Shown one piece after another: positions 52,953 through 60,845 of a stretch of 64,000 nucleotides of DNA (its first letter is position 1; each line of letters starts with the position of its first letter). The notes beneath the pieces are model-generated. The model was not told where the DNA came from. It saw nothing but the letters and a program-made list of their open reading frames with translations, and searched no databases. The stretch is from Agromyces aureus. Lineage in GTDB: Bacteria; Actinomycetota; Actinomycetes; Actinomycetales; Microbacteriaceae. The stretch spans positions 62,001 to 126,000 of the forward strand of contig NZ_CP013979.1 of NCBI RefSeq assembly GCF_001660485.1, in the 5' to 3' direction. Position numbers and translations under genes: made by a program.

Positions 52953-53714
52953 ATGACGAGCCCCGACGCCCTGACCGACCTGGCACCCGACCTGGCACCC
53001 GAGACCGCACGCACGGCGCCCGCCGCGCGGGAGGCCACGCAGGCCACGCAGGCCCCTGCCCGCCGCATCCGCCGACTCTCGGAGCGCCAGGTCGTCGATC
53101 GCGCAGCCCTCGACGCGCTCCTCGACGAGGAGCTCGTCGGGCACCTCACGGCCGTCGCCGACGGCGTGCCGATCATCGTGCCCATGGGGTTCGCCCGCGT
53201 CGGCGACCACGTGCTCGTGCACGGCTCGACCGGAGGCGGCTTCGCGTTGCGGGCGGCGGCCGAGAGATCGACGGTCGCGTTCGCGGTGACCGCCCTCGAC
53301 GGACTCGTCTACGCCCGCTCGCTCTTCGACAGCTCGATGAACTACCGCAGTGCCGTCGTCTACGGCGTGCTCGAACCGGTCGACGGAGCCGAGGCGGATG
53401 CCGCGCTCGTCGCGCTCTCCGAGCGGCTCATGCCCGGGCGCCCAGCCGAGGTGCGCGCGACGATCCGCAAGGAGGTCGCGGCGACGCGCGTGCTGCGCCT
53501 GCGGCTCGACGACGTGGTCATGAAGGTGCGCGCCGCGGGCGTCTCCGAAGCGCCCGACGACGGCGAGGATCACACGGTGTGGGCCGGCGTCGTGCCGCTC
53601 GCGCGCGCCTGGGGAGCGCCCGAGCGTTCGGCGCTGACCCCGGTGCACACCCCGACCCCGGAGTCCGTGGTCGCTCTGACGACGCGACCCGATCGGGATC
53701 GCAGACTGCCATGA
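52953..53714 (+). CDS. Pyridoxamine 5'-phosphate oxidase-fold protein (NimA-like)
   Basis: A 253-residue flavin-fold protein: LSERQVVDRAALDALLDEELVGHLTAVADGVPIIVPMGFARVGDHVLVHGSTGGGFAL, then SMNYRSAVVYGVLEPV. It resembles the nitroimidazole-resistance (NimA)-type PNPOx group more than PdxH. FMN or heme is the likely cofactor; the reaction is unknown. The ATG at 52953 follows GGGAGG. It faces the MocR gene and is probably under its control; a role in B6 metabolism is thus possible but not shown. Confidence 0.82.
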   Translation: MTSPDALTDLAPDLAPETARTAPAAREATQATQAPARRIRRLSERQVVDRAALDALLDEELVGHLTAVADGVPIIVPMGFARVGDHVLVHGSTGGGFALRAAAERSTVAFAVTALDGLVYARSLFDSSMNYRSAVVYGVLEPVDGAEADAALVALSERLMPGRPAEVRATIRKEVAATRVLRLRLDDVVMKVRAAGVSEAPDDGEDHTVWAGVVPLARAWGAPERSALTPVHTPTPESVVALTTRPDRDRRLP

Positions 53715-53760
53715 GGCTCAGCGGGTTCTTCGCGGGCCGAGATTCGGAAGGAGGTGCGCC

Positions 53761-53871
53761 ATGTTCGTGTTCGTCATCACGCTCGCGGTTCTCGCGATCG
53801 CTGCCATCGCGTCGAGCTTCGTCGATGTCGCCCGTGACGGCTACCGCCGTACCCCGACGCTCCTGCACTGA
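53761..53871 (+). CDS. Small membrane protein (36 residues)
   Basis: A 36-codon ORF directly after AAGGAGGTGCGCC, an excellent ribosome site. The product (MFVFVITLAVLAIAAIASSF, then VDVARDGYRRTPTLLH) is a single membrane segment followed by a basic tail. Too short for most gene finders. It follows the PNPOx-fold gene on the same strand by 46 bases; function unknown. Confidence 0.62.
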   Translation: MFVFVITLAVLAIAAIASSFVDVARDGYRRTPTLLH

Positions 53872-53879
53872 CTCCGCGC

Positions 53880-54374
53880 TCAGCCGGTCTTCGTCCAATC
53901 GAGGTTGATCACATCGCCGATGTAGACGTTCTCGCCGAAGTCGTGCACCTGCGCGTTCATGCGCAGCAGTTGCTGCTGGGGCAGGTCGAAGCGCTGTGCG
54001 ATGTCGAAGAAGCTGTCGCCGGCCACCACCGTGTAGCTCGTCGGCATGCCGGAGCCGTCGACCACGGGCGTGCCGTTCGCGCCGTCGCGCGCGCCGAGGT
54101 CGTACGCGGGTCCGGGTTCGACGACGGGAGCGGGGGCGTTGGGAACCGGCGCGGGTGCGGGCTCGGCGGGCACCTCGGCGACGGGTGGCGGCACCGGGGC
54201 GGGAGTCGGGGTCGGCTCGGGTTCGGGAGTCGCCGTGACGGTCGCGATGATGGTCACGGGCGGCGGGGTCGGTGCCGGGGCGCACCCGCTGAGCGCGAGC
54301 ACGAAGGCCAGCGCGCCGCCGACGGCGACCGTGAGGGGTGCGGATGCCGCTGCGCCGCCGCCACTTCGCTGCAT
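53880..54374 (-). CDS. LysM-domain lipoprotein
   Basis: A 164-residue exported lipoprotein: lipobox LSGC with Cys31, a Pro/Thr/Glu-rich stalk of about 70 residues, and one LysM module (SYTVVAGDSFFDIAQRFDLPQQQLLRMNAQ ... VYIGDVINL, about 112-157). LysM binds N-acetylglucosamine-containing peptidoglycan. The ATG at 54374 follows GGAGGCGGC; the longer frame is not preferred. It is divergent from the LuxR gene. Confidence 0.85.
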   Translation of the reverse strand: MQRSGGGAAASAPLTVAVGGALAFVLALSGCAPAPTPPPVTIIATVTATPEPEPTPTPAPVPPPVAEVPAEPAPAPVPNAPAPVVEPGPAYDLGARDGANGTPVVDGSGMPTSYTVVAGDSFFDIAQRFDLPQQQLLRMNAQVHDFGENVYIGDVINLDWTKTG

Positions 54375-54484
54375 GCCGCCTCCGCCTCGCCCGCCGTTCG
54401 GCGTCCCTCGTTCGGGGCGCACCGTCACCCAGAATCACCGATGTGGCGCTCCGGCGCAAGGGCCTTCTCGTCGGAGGGCCCGGC

Positions 54485-57400
54485 ATGATGACGCGCGCGG
54501 GTTCCGCTGTCGGCGGTGCGTGGCACGATGAAGTGGTGACCACGTCTGCGACGGCCATGATCGGCCGAGACGCCGACCTCGCGAGGCTCCTCGAACGCCT
54601 CGACGAGGTGCGATCCGGGTCGCCCTTCACCGTCATCATCGGGGGCGAGGCCGGCATCGGCAAGACGCGCCTCGTGCGCGAGTTCGCCCTCAGCCTCGAC
54701 GGCGAGGTGCGCTTCATCGTCGGGCAGTGCGTCGACCTCGGCAGCGTCGCGGCGCCGTACGCCCCGGTCAAGGCCGCCCTGCGGGCGCTCGTCGCCGATG
54801 TGGGCGCCGAGCACGTGCTCGACGTGGTCGGCCCGGGGCGCGGTGCGCTGACGGCGCTGCTGCCCGAGCTCGCGACCACGCCCGACGTCGGCTCGCCGTC
54901 CGCGGGTGCCGAGACCGCGGCGGGCGCGGGCGGTGGGGCGGGCGAGGGCGGCGCGGGGGCGGCAGGAGCCCGGGGCGGAGCCGACGAGACCGGCGACGCT
55001 CCGAACGACGGCGGGCCCGCGGCATCCGAAGCCCGAACAGCACGACCGGCCGCGCCGATCCGCGGCGATGCGGCGACGAGCCAGTTGCACGAGGCCATCG
55101 CCGTGCTGCTCGAGACCCTCTCGAAGGAGAAGCCGATCGTCTTCGTCATCGAAGACCTCCACTGGATCGACGCGGCGAGCCTCGCGATGCTGCGCTTCCT
55201 CATGCGCGTGCTCGGGTCGAGCCGTGTGCTCACGGTGCTCACGTACCGCAGCGAAGACGTCACGCGCGGGCACCCGGTGCGCGCGTTCCTCGCCGAGGCC
55301 GATCGCGACCGGTGGGTCGACCGGCAGGAGCTCTCGCGGCTTGCGCCCGACGACGCGATGGCGCTCGTGGCCTCGCTCGCACCCGACCGCGCGCCGACGA
55401 TCGAGGCCGTCGAGACCATCGTGCGGCGCGGCGACGGGGTGCCGTTCCTCATCGAGGAGCTCACGGGCCTCGACGGCTGCCGAACCGACGACGACGTGCC
55501 CGAGACGCTGCGCGACCTGCTGCTCGCCCGCTACGAACGCCTCGACGAATCCACCCAGCGGCTGCTGCGACTGCTCTCGATCGGCGGCGTGCGCGTGCCG
55601 CACGCGCTGCTCGAGGCGGTGCACGACGGCGACGGCGAGGCGCTCGACGAGGCCGCGCGCGAGGCGGTGCTCGGCGGCGTCCTGACCATCGAGGGCTCCG
55701 ACTACGCGTTCCGGCACGCGCTCGTGCGTGAGGCGATCCTGGCCGACCTGCTGCCCGGCGAACGCGCGAGGTTCCACGGTCGGTACGCACGCGCCTACGA
55801 GACCGCCGCCCATGGTTCGCGGCGCCTCGCGGCCGAGATCTCGTTCCACTGGCTCGGCGCCAACGACGCCGCGAAGGCGTTCCCGGCGACGATCCGGGCG
55901 ATGGGCGAGGCACGGGCCGCCGCGGCCTACGCCTCGGCCGCCCAGCTCGGCGAGCGGGCGATCGGGCTGTGGCACGTCGTGCCCGATGCCGAGGCCACGG
56001 CGGGCATGGGCAAGCTCGAGCTCATGGGGCGCACGGCCTCCTACCTCCGCAGCGCAGGCGAGGGCGAGCGCGGGCTCGCGCTCGTGAAGGCCGCGCTCGA
56101 CGAGTGCCCGACCGACGATCCGCAGTACCCGCGGCTGCTCCGAGACACCGGCCTCTACATGGCCAACGTCGGCCGCGCCGGATCGGGCCAGTTCCTCGAG
56201 CAGGCCCTCGAGGCGCTCGGCGACGACGGGTCCGAAGACCTCCGCGCCACGATCCTGATCGCCCTCGCAGGGCGCCTCATGATCGAGGCCCACCTCTCCG
56301 AGGCCGTCACGGTCGCCGCGCAGGCGCTCGAGGCGGCCGAGCGGGTCGGCTCGACGCGGTACGCCTCGGTCGCGCTGAACATCCAGGGCGTCAGCGTCGC
56401 GACGAACGGCGACGTTCCCGGCGGACTCGCGCTCCTTGACCGCGCTCACGATCTCGCCCTCGGCGACGGCTCCTCGTTGCTGCGGTACTGGGTCAACGCC
56501 TCCGACCTGCATTACCTGATCGGCAACTTCGACGAGGCCGTACGCCTCGCCGAAGAGGGGTTGGCACGCGCCAAAGACCAAGGTGTCGAACGCAGCTCGG
56601 GCGTGCTCCTCGCCTCGAACGCGGTCGACCCATTGCTTGCGCTCGGCGAGTGGCAGCGCGCCGAGCAGCTCGTCGAGCGCGCGCTCGCGCTCGACCCCGC
56701 GCTGCCGCTCTCGGTCTACCTGCACCGGGCCCGCATCTGGACCGCCCTCTGGCGCGGCGACGTGACCCGTGCCGCCGAGATGCACCGCGCATTGCGTCCG
56801 GCCATGAACCGCGTGATGGAGGCCGAGGTGCAGACCATGCTCGGCATCGGGCGCGTGGCCACCGAGATCGCGCTCGCCCAGGGCGACCCCGCCGAGGCCT
56901 GGCGCGAGACCAGCCTGCTGCTGCGGCATCCGCAGCCCACCCTTCCCGGGTACGCGCTGCCCTTCCTCTGGGTGGCCGGCCGCGTGATCGCCGCGGTCCG
57001 CAACCGTGCGGCGCTCGTCGATCCGGGCGCCGACCCGGGTGCCGCCGCACTCGCCGCCCTCGCCGAGGACGTCGAGCGGTCCCTGCCCGACATCCGCCAG
57101 ATGTTCGACGGCGCCGCATTCTGGCCGACCGCACCGCTCTGGCAGGCGCTCTTCGACGCCGAGATCGCCGTCGCCGCCGTACCCGCTTCGCACGCGGCAT
57201 CCGGCGTCCCCGGAACCGACGCCGCCGCATGGCGGGCCGCGTTCGAGCAGGCGTCGGAGCCGACCTCCCCGCACTATCTCCGCTCCTACGCGCTGCTCCG
57301 ACAGGGCGAGGCCGAACTCGCGGCGGCCGACCGCGCGGGTGCGCGGATCACGCTGCAGGCCGCGCACGCGGCCGCGCTCTCGGGAGGCGTGACGGCCGTG

Positions 57401-57772
57401 TCAGACCAGGTGCTGCGGGTCGCCGCGGCCGCCGGCATCCCGCTCGACGGGGTTGGCGGCGGCGCTGCGGTGCAGGCCGCGCAGTCCGCCCGTGCGTCTC
57501 GGGGCGCCCGCGACCCCCGCGCATCCGAAGGGTCGAGCATCGCCGAATCGCCGACGGCCGATGCGGTCGAGGCCGCGGCGGCCGTCGAAGAGCTCACCGC
57601 ACGCGAGCGGCAGGTGCTCGAGCTCATCGCCGAGGGGCTCAGCAACCGCCAGATCGGCGAGCGGCTCTACATCAGCGGCAAGACCGTGAGCGTGCACGTC
57701 TCGGCGATCCTCCGCAAGCTCGGCGCCTCGACGCGCGCCGAGGCCGCGTTCCGCGCGGGCGTCCTGCGCTGA
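54485..57772 (+). CDS. Large AAA-LuxR (LAL-type) transcriptional regulator
   Basis: A 1095-residue regulator. Walker A GGEAGIGKT is at 53-61 and Walker B VFVIEDLHW at 219-227. Between them, residues 138-195 are an Ala/Gly-rich insertion unusual for the ATPase core. The middle is helical TPR-like. The C-terminus holds a LuxR helix-turn-helix (LTARERQVLELIAEGLSNRQIGERLYISGKTVSVHVSAILRKLGASTRAEAAFR). Such proteins sense a small ligand through the ATPase and act as activators. GGAGGG favours the ATG at 54485; a GTG at 54536 is also plausible. No dedicated target cluster is visible. Confidence 0.88.
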   Translation: MMTRAGSAVGGAWHDEVVTTSATAMIGRDADLARLLERLDEVRSGSPFTVIIGGEAGIGKTRLVREFALSLDGEVRFIVGQCVDLGSVAAPYAPVKAALRALVADVGAEHVLDVVGPGRGALTALLPELATTPDVGSPSAGAETAAGAGGGAGEGGAGAAGARGGADETGDAPNDGGPAASEARTARPAAPIRGDAATSQLHEAIAVLLETLSKEKPIVFVIEDLHWIDAASLAMLRFLMRVLGSSRVLTVLTYRSEDVTRGHPVRAFLAEADRDRWVDRQELSRLAPDDAMALVASLAPDRAPTIEAVETIVRRGDGVPFLIEELTGLDGCRTDDDVPETLRDLLLARYERLDESTQRLLRLLSIGGVRVPHALLEAVHDGDGEALDEAAREAVLGGVLTIEGSDYAFRHALVREAILADLLPGERARFHGRYARAYETAAHGSRRLAAEISFHWLGANDAAKAFPATIRAMGEARAAAAYASAAQLGERAIGLWHVVPDAEATAGMGKLELMGRTASYLRSAGEGERGLALVKAALDECPTDDPQYPRLLRDTGLYMANVGRAGSGQFLEQALEALGDDGSEDLRATILIALAGRLMIEAHLSEAVTVAAQALEAAERVGSTRYASVALNIQGVSVATNGDVPGGLALLDRAHDLALGDGSSLLRYWVNASDLHYLIGNFDEAVRLAEEGLARAKDQGVERSSGVLLASNAVDPLLALGEWQRAEQLVERALALDPALPLSVYLHRARIWTALWRGDVTRAAEMHRALRPAMNRVMEAEVQTMLGIGRVATEIALAQGDPAEAWRETSLLLRHPQPTLPGYALPFLWVAGRVIAAVRNRAALVDPGADPGAAALAALAEDVERSLPDIRQMFDGAAFWPTAPLWQALFDAEIAVAAVPASHAASGVPGTDAAAWRAAFEQASEPTSPHYLRSYALLRQGEAELAAADRAGARITLQAAHAAALSGGVTAVSDQVLRVAAAAGIPLDGVGGGAAVQAAQSARASRGARDPRASEGSSIAESPTADAVEAAAAVEELTARERQVLELIAEGLSNRQIGERLYISGKTVSVHVSAILRKLGASTRAEAAFRAGVLR

Positions 57773-58011
57773 CGCTCGCCCGGCGTCCCGCGTCCCCTTC
57801 GGGTCGCGTCCGCACGCAGCCCCTCCCCGCGGGCCTACGTCGCGCCACGGTGGTTTCATCGACCGCCCGATCCGTCGAAAGCCCGTGGCGCCCGGCAGCA
57901 CCGACGCCGGCCACCGGTATCCGCGCTGTGAGATCGCTGCGTTCGGCGTTCCACCCGTCGCAACGGGCGTAGCGTGATGGGCGACCCCAGACCCCACGCA
58001 ACGGAGGCACG

Positions 58012-58539
58012 ATGAGCCGGCTCGACGAGATCCCCTTCACGACGATGGACGGCGGCACCGCCTCCCTCGCCGATTACGACGGCCAGGCCGTCATGATCGT
58101 GAACGTGGCGTCGCGCTGCGGCCTCGCGCCGCAGTACGAGAAGCTCGAGGCGCTGCAGAAGCAGTACGGCGACCGCGGCTTCACGGTGATCGGGTTCCCG
58201 AGCAACCAGTTCCTGCAGGAGCTGTCGACGAACGAGGCCGTGAGCGAGTACTGCTCGACCACGTGGGGCATCACCTTCCCGATCGTCGACCGCGTGCGGG
58301 TCAACGGCAAGAAGGAGCACCCGCTCTACACCGAGCTGAAGCAGACTCCCGATGCCGAGGGCAAGGCGGGCAAGGTCAGCTGGAACTTCGAGAAGTTCCT
58401 GGTCGGGGCCGATCGCAGCGTGCACCGGTTCCGTCCGCGCACCGAGCCCGATGCGCCCGAGGTCATCGCGGCGATCGAGGCCTCGCTGCCGGCGGCTGAC
58501 GCTGCCGAGCCCGAATCCGAGACGCAGCCCGCCGAGTAG
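58012..58539 (+). CDS. Glutathione peroxidase-family thiol peroxidase
   Basis: A 175-residue GPx-fold protein. The peroxidatic Cys36 is in NVASRCGLAPQY, and WNFEKFLV holds the catalytic Trp. The usual FPCNQF block reads FPSNQF, so the resolving cysteine common in bacterial GPx is Ser; another Cys (SEYCSTTWG) may take that role. It reduces peroxides, probably with thioredoxin. ATG follows GGAGGCACG. Confidence 0.88.
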   Translation: MSRLDEIPFTTMDGGTASLADYDGQAVMIVNVASRCGLAPQYEKLEALQKQYGDRGFTVIGFPSNQFLQELSTNEAVSEYCSTTWGITFPIVDRVRVNGKKEHPLYTELKQTPDAEGKAGKVSWNFEKFLVGADRSVHRFRPRTEPDAPEVIAAIEASLPAADAAEPESETQPAE

Positions 58540-58547
58540 CGGGCGCC

Positions 58548-58615
58548 GCGGGAATCCCGTTGGCGCGCTGGAATCCCCGTGACCCGGGATTCGGTCGCGC
58601 GAACGGGATTCCCGC
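58548..58615. repeat. Nested palindrome with GGGATTC arms
   Basis: Outer arms GCGGGAATCCCGTT (58548-58561) and AACGGGATTCCCGC (58602-58615) enclose inner arms GAATCCC (58571-58577) and GGGATTC (58586-58592). It lies between the convergent GPx and peptidase T genes and may terminate both. Confidence 0.72.
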
Positions 58616-58648
58616 GCGCTGACGGCTCGGTCGTGTGTCAGGCGTGCG

Positions 58649-59962
58649 TCAGGCGCGGGTCGCGCCGCGGAACTCGGGCGTGGTCCACACCTCTGCGAGC
58701 CGCACGAGGGTCGCGGCCGCCGCGGCCATCTCCTGCACCGACGCCCACTCGCGCACCGAGTGGAACTCGTGTCCGCCGGTGAACAGGTTCGGCGTCGGAA
58801 GCCCCATGGCGCTCAGCTGCGAGCCGTCGGTGCCGCCGCGGATCGACGTGCGGAGGGGATCGAGCCCCTCGGCACGGATCGCCTGCGCCGCGGCATCCGT
58901 CACCTGGGGGAACAGGTCGACGAAGCTGCGCATGTTCGGGTACTGCGGGGTGATCTCGACCGTGGCGCGGGCTCGCGGCTCGCGCGCGATGACCTCGTCG
59001 ACGGTGCGCCGCAGCACCTCGCCGTGCGCGGCCAGCAGTTCGTCGTCGAAGTCGCGCAGGATCGTGCGGATCACGGCGTGCGCCGCCGACCCCTGCACCT
59101 CGTAGACGTGGATGAACCCGTCGCGGCCCGACGTGCGCTCCGGCGTCAACTCGTCGGGCAGTGCGGCGACGATCTCGGCGGCGAGCCTGGCGGCGTTCAC
59201 GAGCTTGCCGGTCGCGAAGCCGGGGTGCACCTCGTGGCCCTCGATCGTGACGATGCCCTCGGTGGCCGAGAACGTCTCGTCCTGGAGCTCGCCGATCTCG
59301 GATCCGTCGACCGTGTAGGCGCAGAGGGCGCCGAAGCCCTCGACGTCGAAGCGGTGCGCGCCGCGTCCGATCTCCTCGTCAGGCGTGAACGCGAGGCGCA
59401 GGGTCGGCCGGGGCAGCTCGGGGTGGGCGAGCAGGTGCTCGACCGCCGTGAGGATCGCGGCGACGCCGGCCTTGTCGTCGGCGCCGAGCAGGGTGTCGCC
59501 CGAGCTCGTGACGAGGTCGTGGCCCACGTGGTCGCGGAGCTCGGCGATCTCGTCGGGATCGAGCACGGTGCCGCCGCGGGGCAGCTCGAGGCGGCCGCCG
59601 TCGTACACGCGATGCACGATCGGCTCAACGCCGTCGCCCGGTGCGTCGGGGCTCGTGTCCATGTGCGCGATGAGGCCGATGACGGGCACGGGTCCGTCTC
59701 CGTGGTCGGCCGAGATCGTCGCGGGCAGGGTGGCGTACACGTAGCCATCGTCGTCGAGCACCGCGTCGTCGAGCCCGAGTGCGCGAAGGTCGGCCACGAG
59801 CACGCGGCCCAGGTCGAGCTGGCGGGCCGAGCTGGGCGAGCCCTCACCGTCGCGATCCGACTGGGTTCCGACGCGCACGTAGCGGTCGAAGCGCTCCAGC
59901 AGCGCGGGGGCGAGCGACTCGGCGAGCGGTGAAGTGAACGGTGCGGGTGAGACGGCGGCCAT
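58649..59962 (-). CDS. pepT: Peptidase T (tripeptide aminopeptidase)
   Basis: A 437-residue M20 metallopeptidase. Metal and catalytic residues are visible: His100 and Asp102 (AHMDTS), Asp162 (GADDKAG), Glu196-Glu197 (TPDEEIGRG), and the later HEVHPG and GGTDGSQLS motifs of PepT. It removes the N-terminal residue of tripeptides in the cytoplasm. The ATG at 59962 begins the conserved region; the longer frame to 60598 overlaps the TetR gene and is rejected. Confidence 0.93.
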   Translation of the reverse strand: MAAVSPAPFTSPLAESLAPALLERFDRYVRVGTQSDRDGEGSPSSARQLDLGRVLVADLRALGLDDAVLDDDGYVYATLPATISADHGDGPVPVIGLIAHMDTSPDAPGDGVEPIVHRVYDGGRLELPRGGTVLDPDEIAELRDHVGHDLVTSSGDTLLGADDKAGVAAILTAVEHLLAHPELPRPTLRLAFTPDEEIGRGAHRFDVEGFGALCAYTVDGSEIGELQDETFSATEGIVTIEGHEVHPGFATGKLVNAARLAAEIVAALPDELTPERTSGRDGFIHVYEVQGSAAHAVIRTILRDFDDELLAAHGEVLRRTVDEVIAREPRARATVEITPQYPNMRSFVDLFPQVTDAAAQAIRAEGLDPLRTSIRGGTDGSQLSAMGLPTPNLFTGGHEFHSVREWASVQEMAAAAATLVRLAEVWTTPEFRGATRA

Positions 59963-60064
59963 CCCCCCAGCGTGCCACAGCGCACCGGCCGAGCGGATGC
60001 CGCGGGCGCGGCTTCGGGGCCTGCGGGCGGGTAGCGTTGTCGCGACCCCGAGGAGCACCACCGC

Positions 60065-60697
60065 ATGAAGCCCGGACCCAGGCGCAGCATCAGCCAGGCC
60101 GACATCGTCGACGCCGCATTCGAGATCTTCGAGGAGAAGGGCGGCGACGCCGTCTCGATCCGCGGGGTCGCCGCGCGCCTCGGCCTCACGCCCACGGCGA
60201 TGTACACCTACTTCACGTCGAAGAACGCGCTGCAACGGGCGATGGTCGAACAGGTGTTCTCGGGGCTCGACCTGGCCGCGGCATCCGACCCGTCCGTGGC
60301 GTGGCGCACGCGGCTGCGCACCCTCGCGGCCGACCTGCGGGCGCGGTTCGCCGAGCACCCGGGTGCGGTCGTGCTCGTCGCGAGCGGTCCGCTCGACGGG
60401 CGTCAGGCCCTGACCTTCGGCGAGACCCTGCTCGAGGGCTTCACGAGCGGTGGGATGCCGCTGGCCGACGCCGCGCGGGCCACGGCCGCCGTGCGTGCCT
60501 ACGTGCTCGGTGCGATCACGCTGGATGCCGCGGCGGCCGGCGCCGACGCCGAAGCCGCCGATGCGCCCTCTCCGCTCTGGACGGAGGCCACGCAGCATCC
60601 GCTCACCGAGGCCGCCGAACTTCTGGGCGGCGACGACGCCTTCGCGACGGGCCTGGATCGCCTGCTCGACGGCTTCGGGCTGCCGCCGGTCGCATAG
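60065..60697 (+). CDS. TetR-family regulator
   Basis: A 210-residue repressor with the N-terminal HTH SISQADIVDAAFEIFEEKGGDAVSIRGVAARLGLTPTAMYTYFTSKNALQRAMV and a C-terminal TetR_C-like ligand domain. It is divergent from pepT by 102 bases, but a drug or metabolite target is equally likely. The start follows GAGGAGCACC. Confidence 0.87.
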   Translation: MKPGPRRSISQADIVDAAFEIFEEKGGDAVSIRGVAARLGLTPTAMYTYFTSKNALQRAMVEQVFSGLDLAAASDPSVAWRTRLRTLAADLRARFAEHPGAVVLVASGPLDGRQALTFGETLLEGFTSGGMPLADAARATAAVRAYVLGAITLDAAAAGADAEAADAPSPLWTEATQHPLTEAAELLGGDDAFATGLDRLLDGFGLPPVA

Positions 60698-60698
60698 G

Positions 60699-60780
60699 CC
60701 GACCGCCGACGGCTGACGTCCGACGGCTGACGTCCGACCGCCGACGGCCGACGGCCGACGTCCGACGGCCGGCGACCGGC
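60699..60780. repeat. Degenerate tandem repeat of a CGACGGCYGACGTC-like unit
   Basis: The stretch after the TetR stop repeats CCGACGGCTGACGT-like units about five times with small changes. It is noncoding and lies before a hairpin terminator. Possibly slippage-prone. Confidence 0.65.
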
Positions 60781-60792
60781 GCCCCGGACATG

Positions 60793-60830
60793 CGACGAGG
60801 CGCCGACCCCGAAGGGCCGACGCCTCGTCG
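60793..60830. terminator. Bidirectional hairpin terminator
   Basis: CGACGAGGCG (60793-60802) and CGCCTCGTCG (60821-60830) form a 10-bp perfect stem between the converging TetR and M6 protease genes. Confidence 0.7.
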
Positions 60831-60845
60831 TGGCATCCGGTCGGA

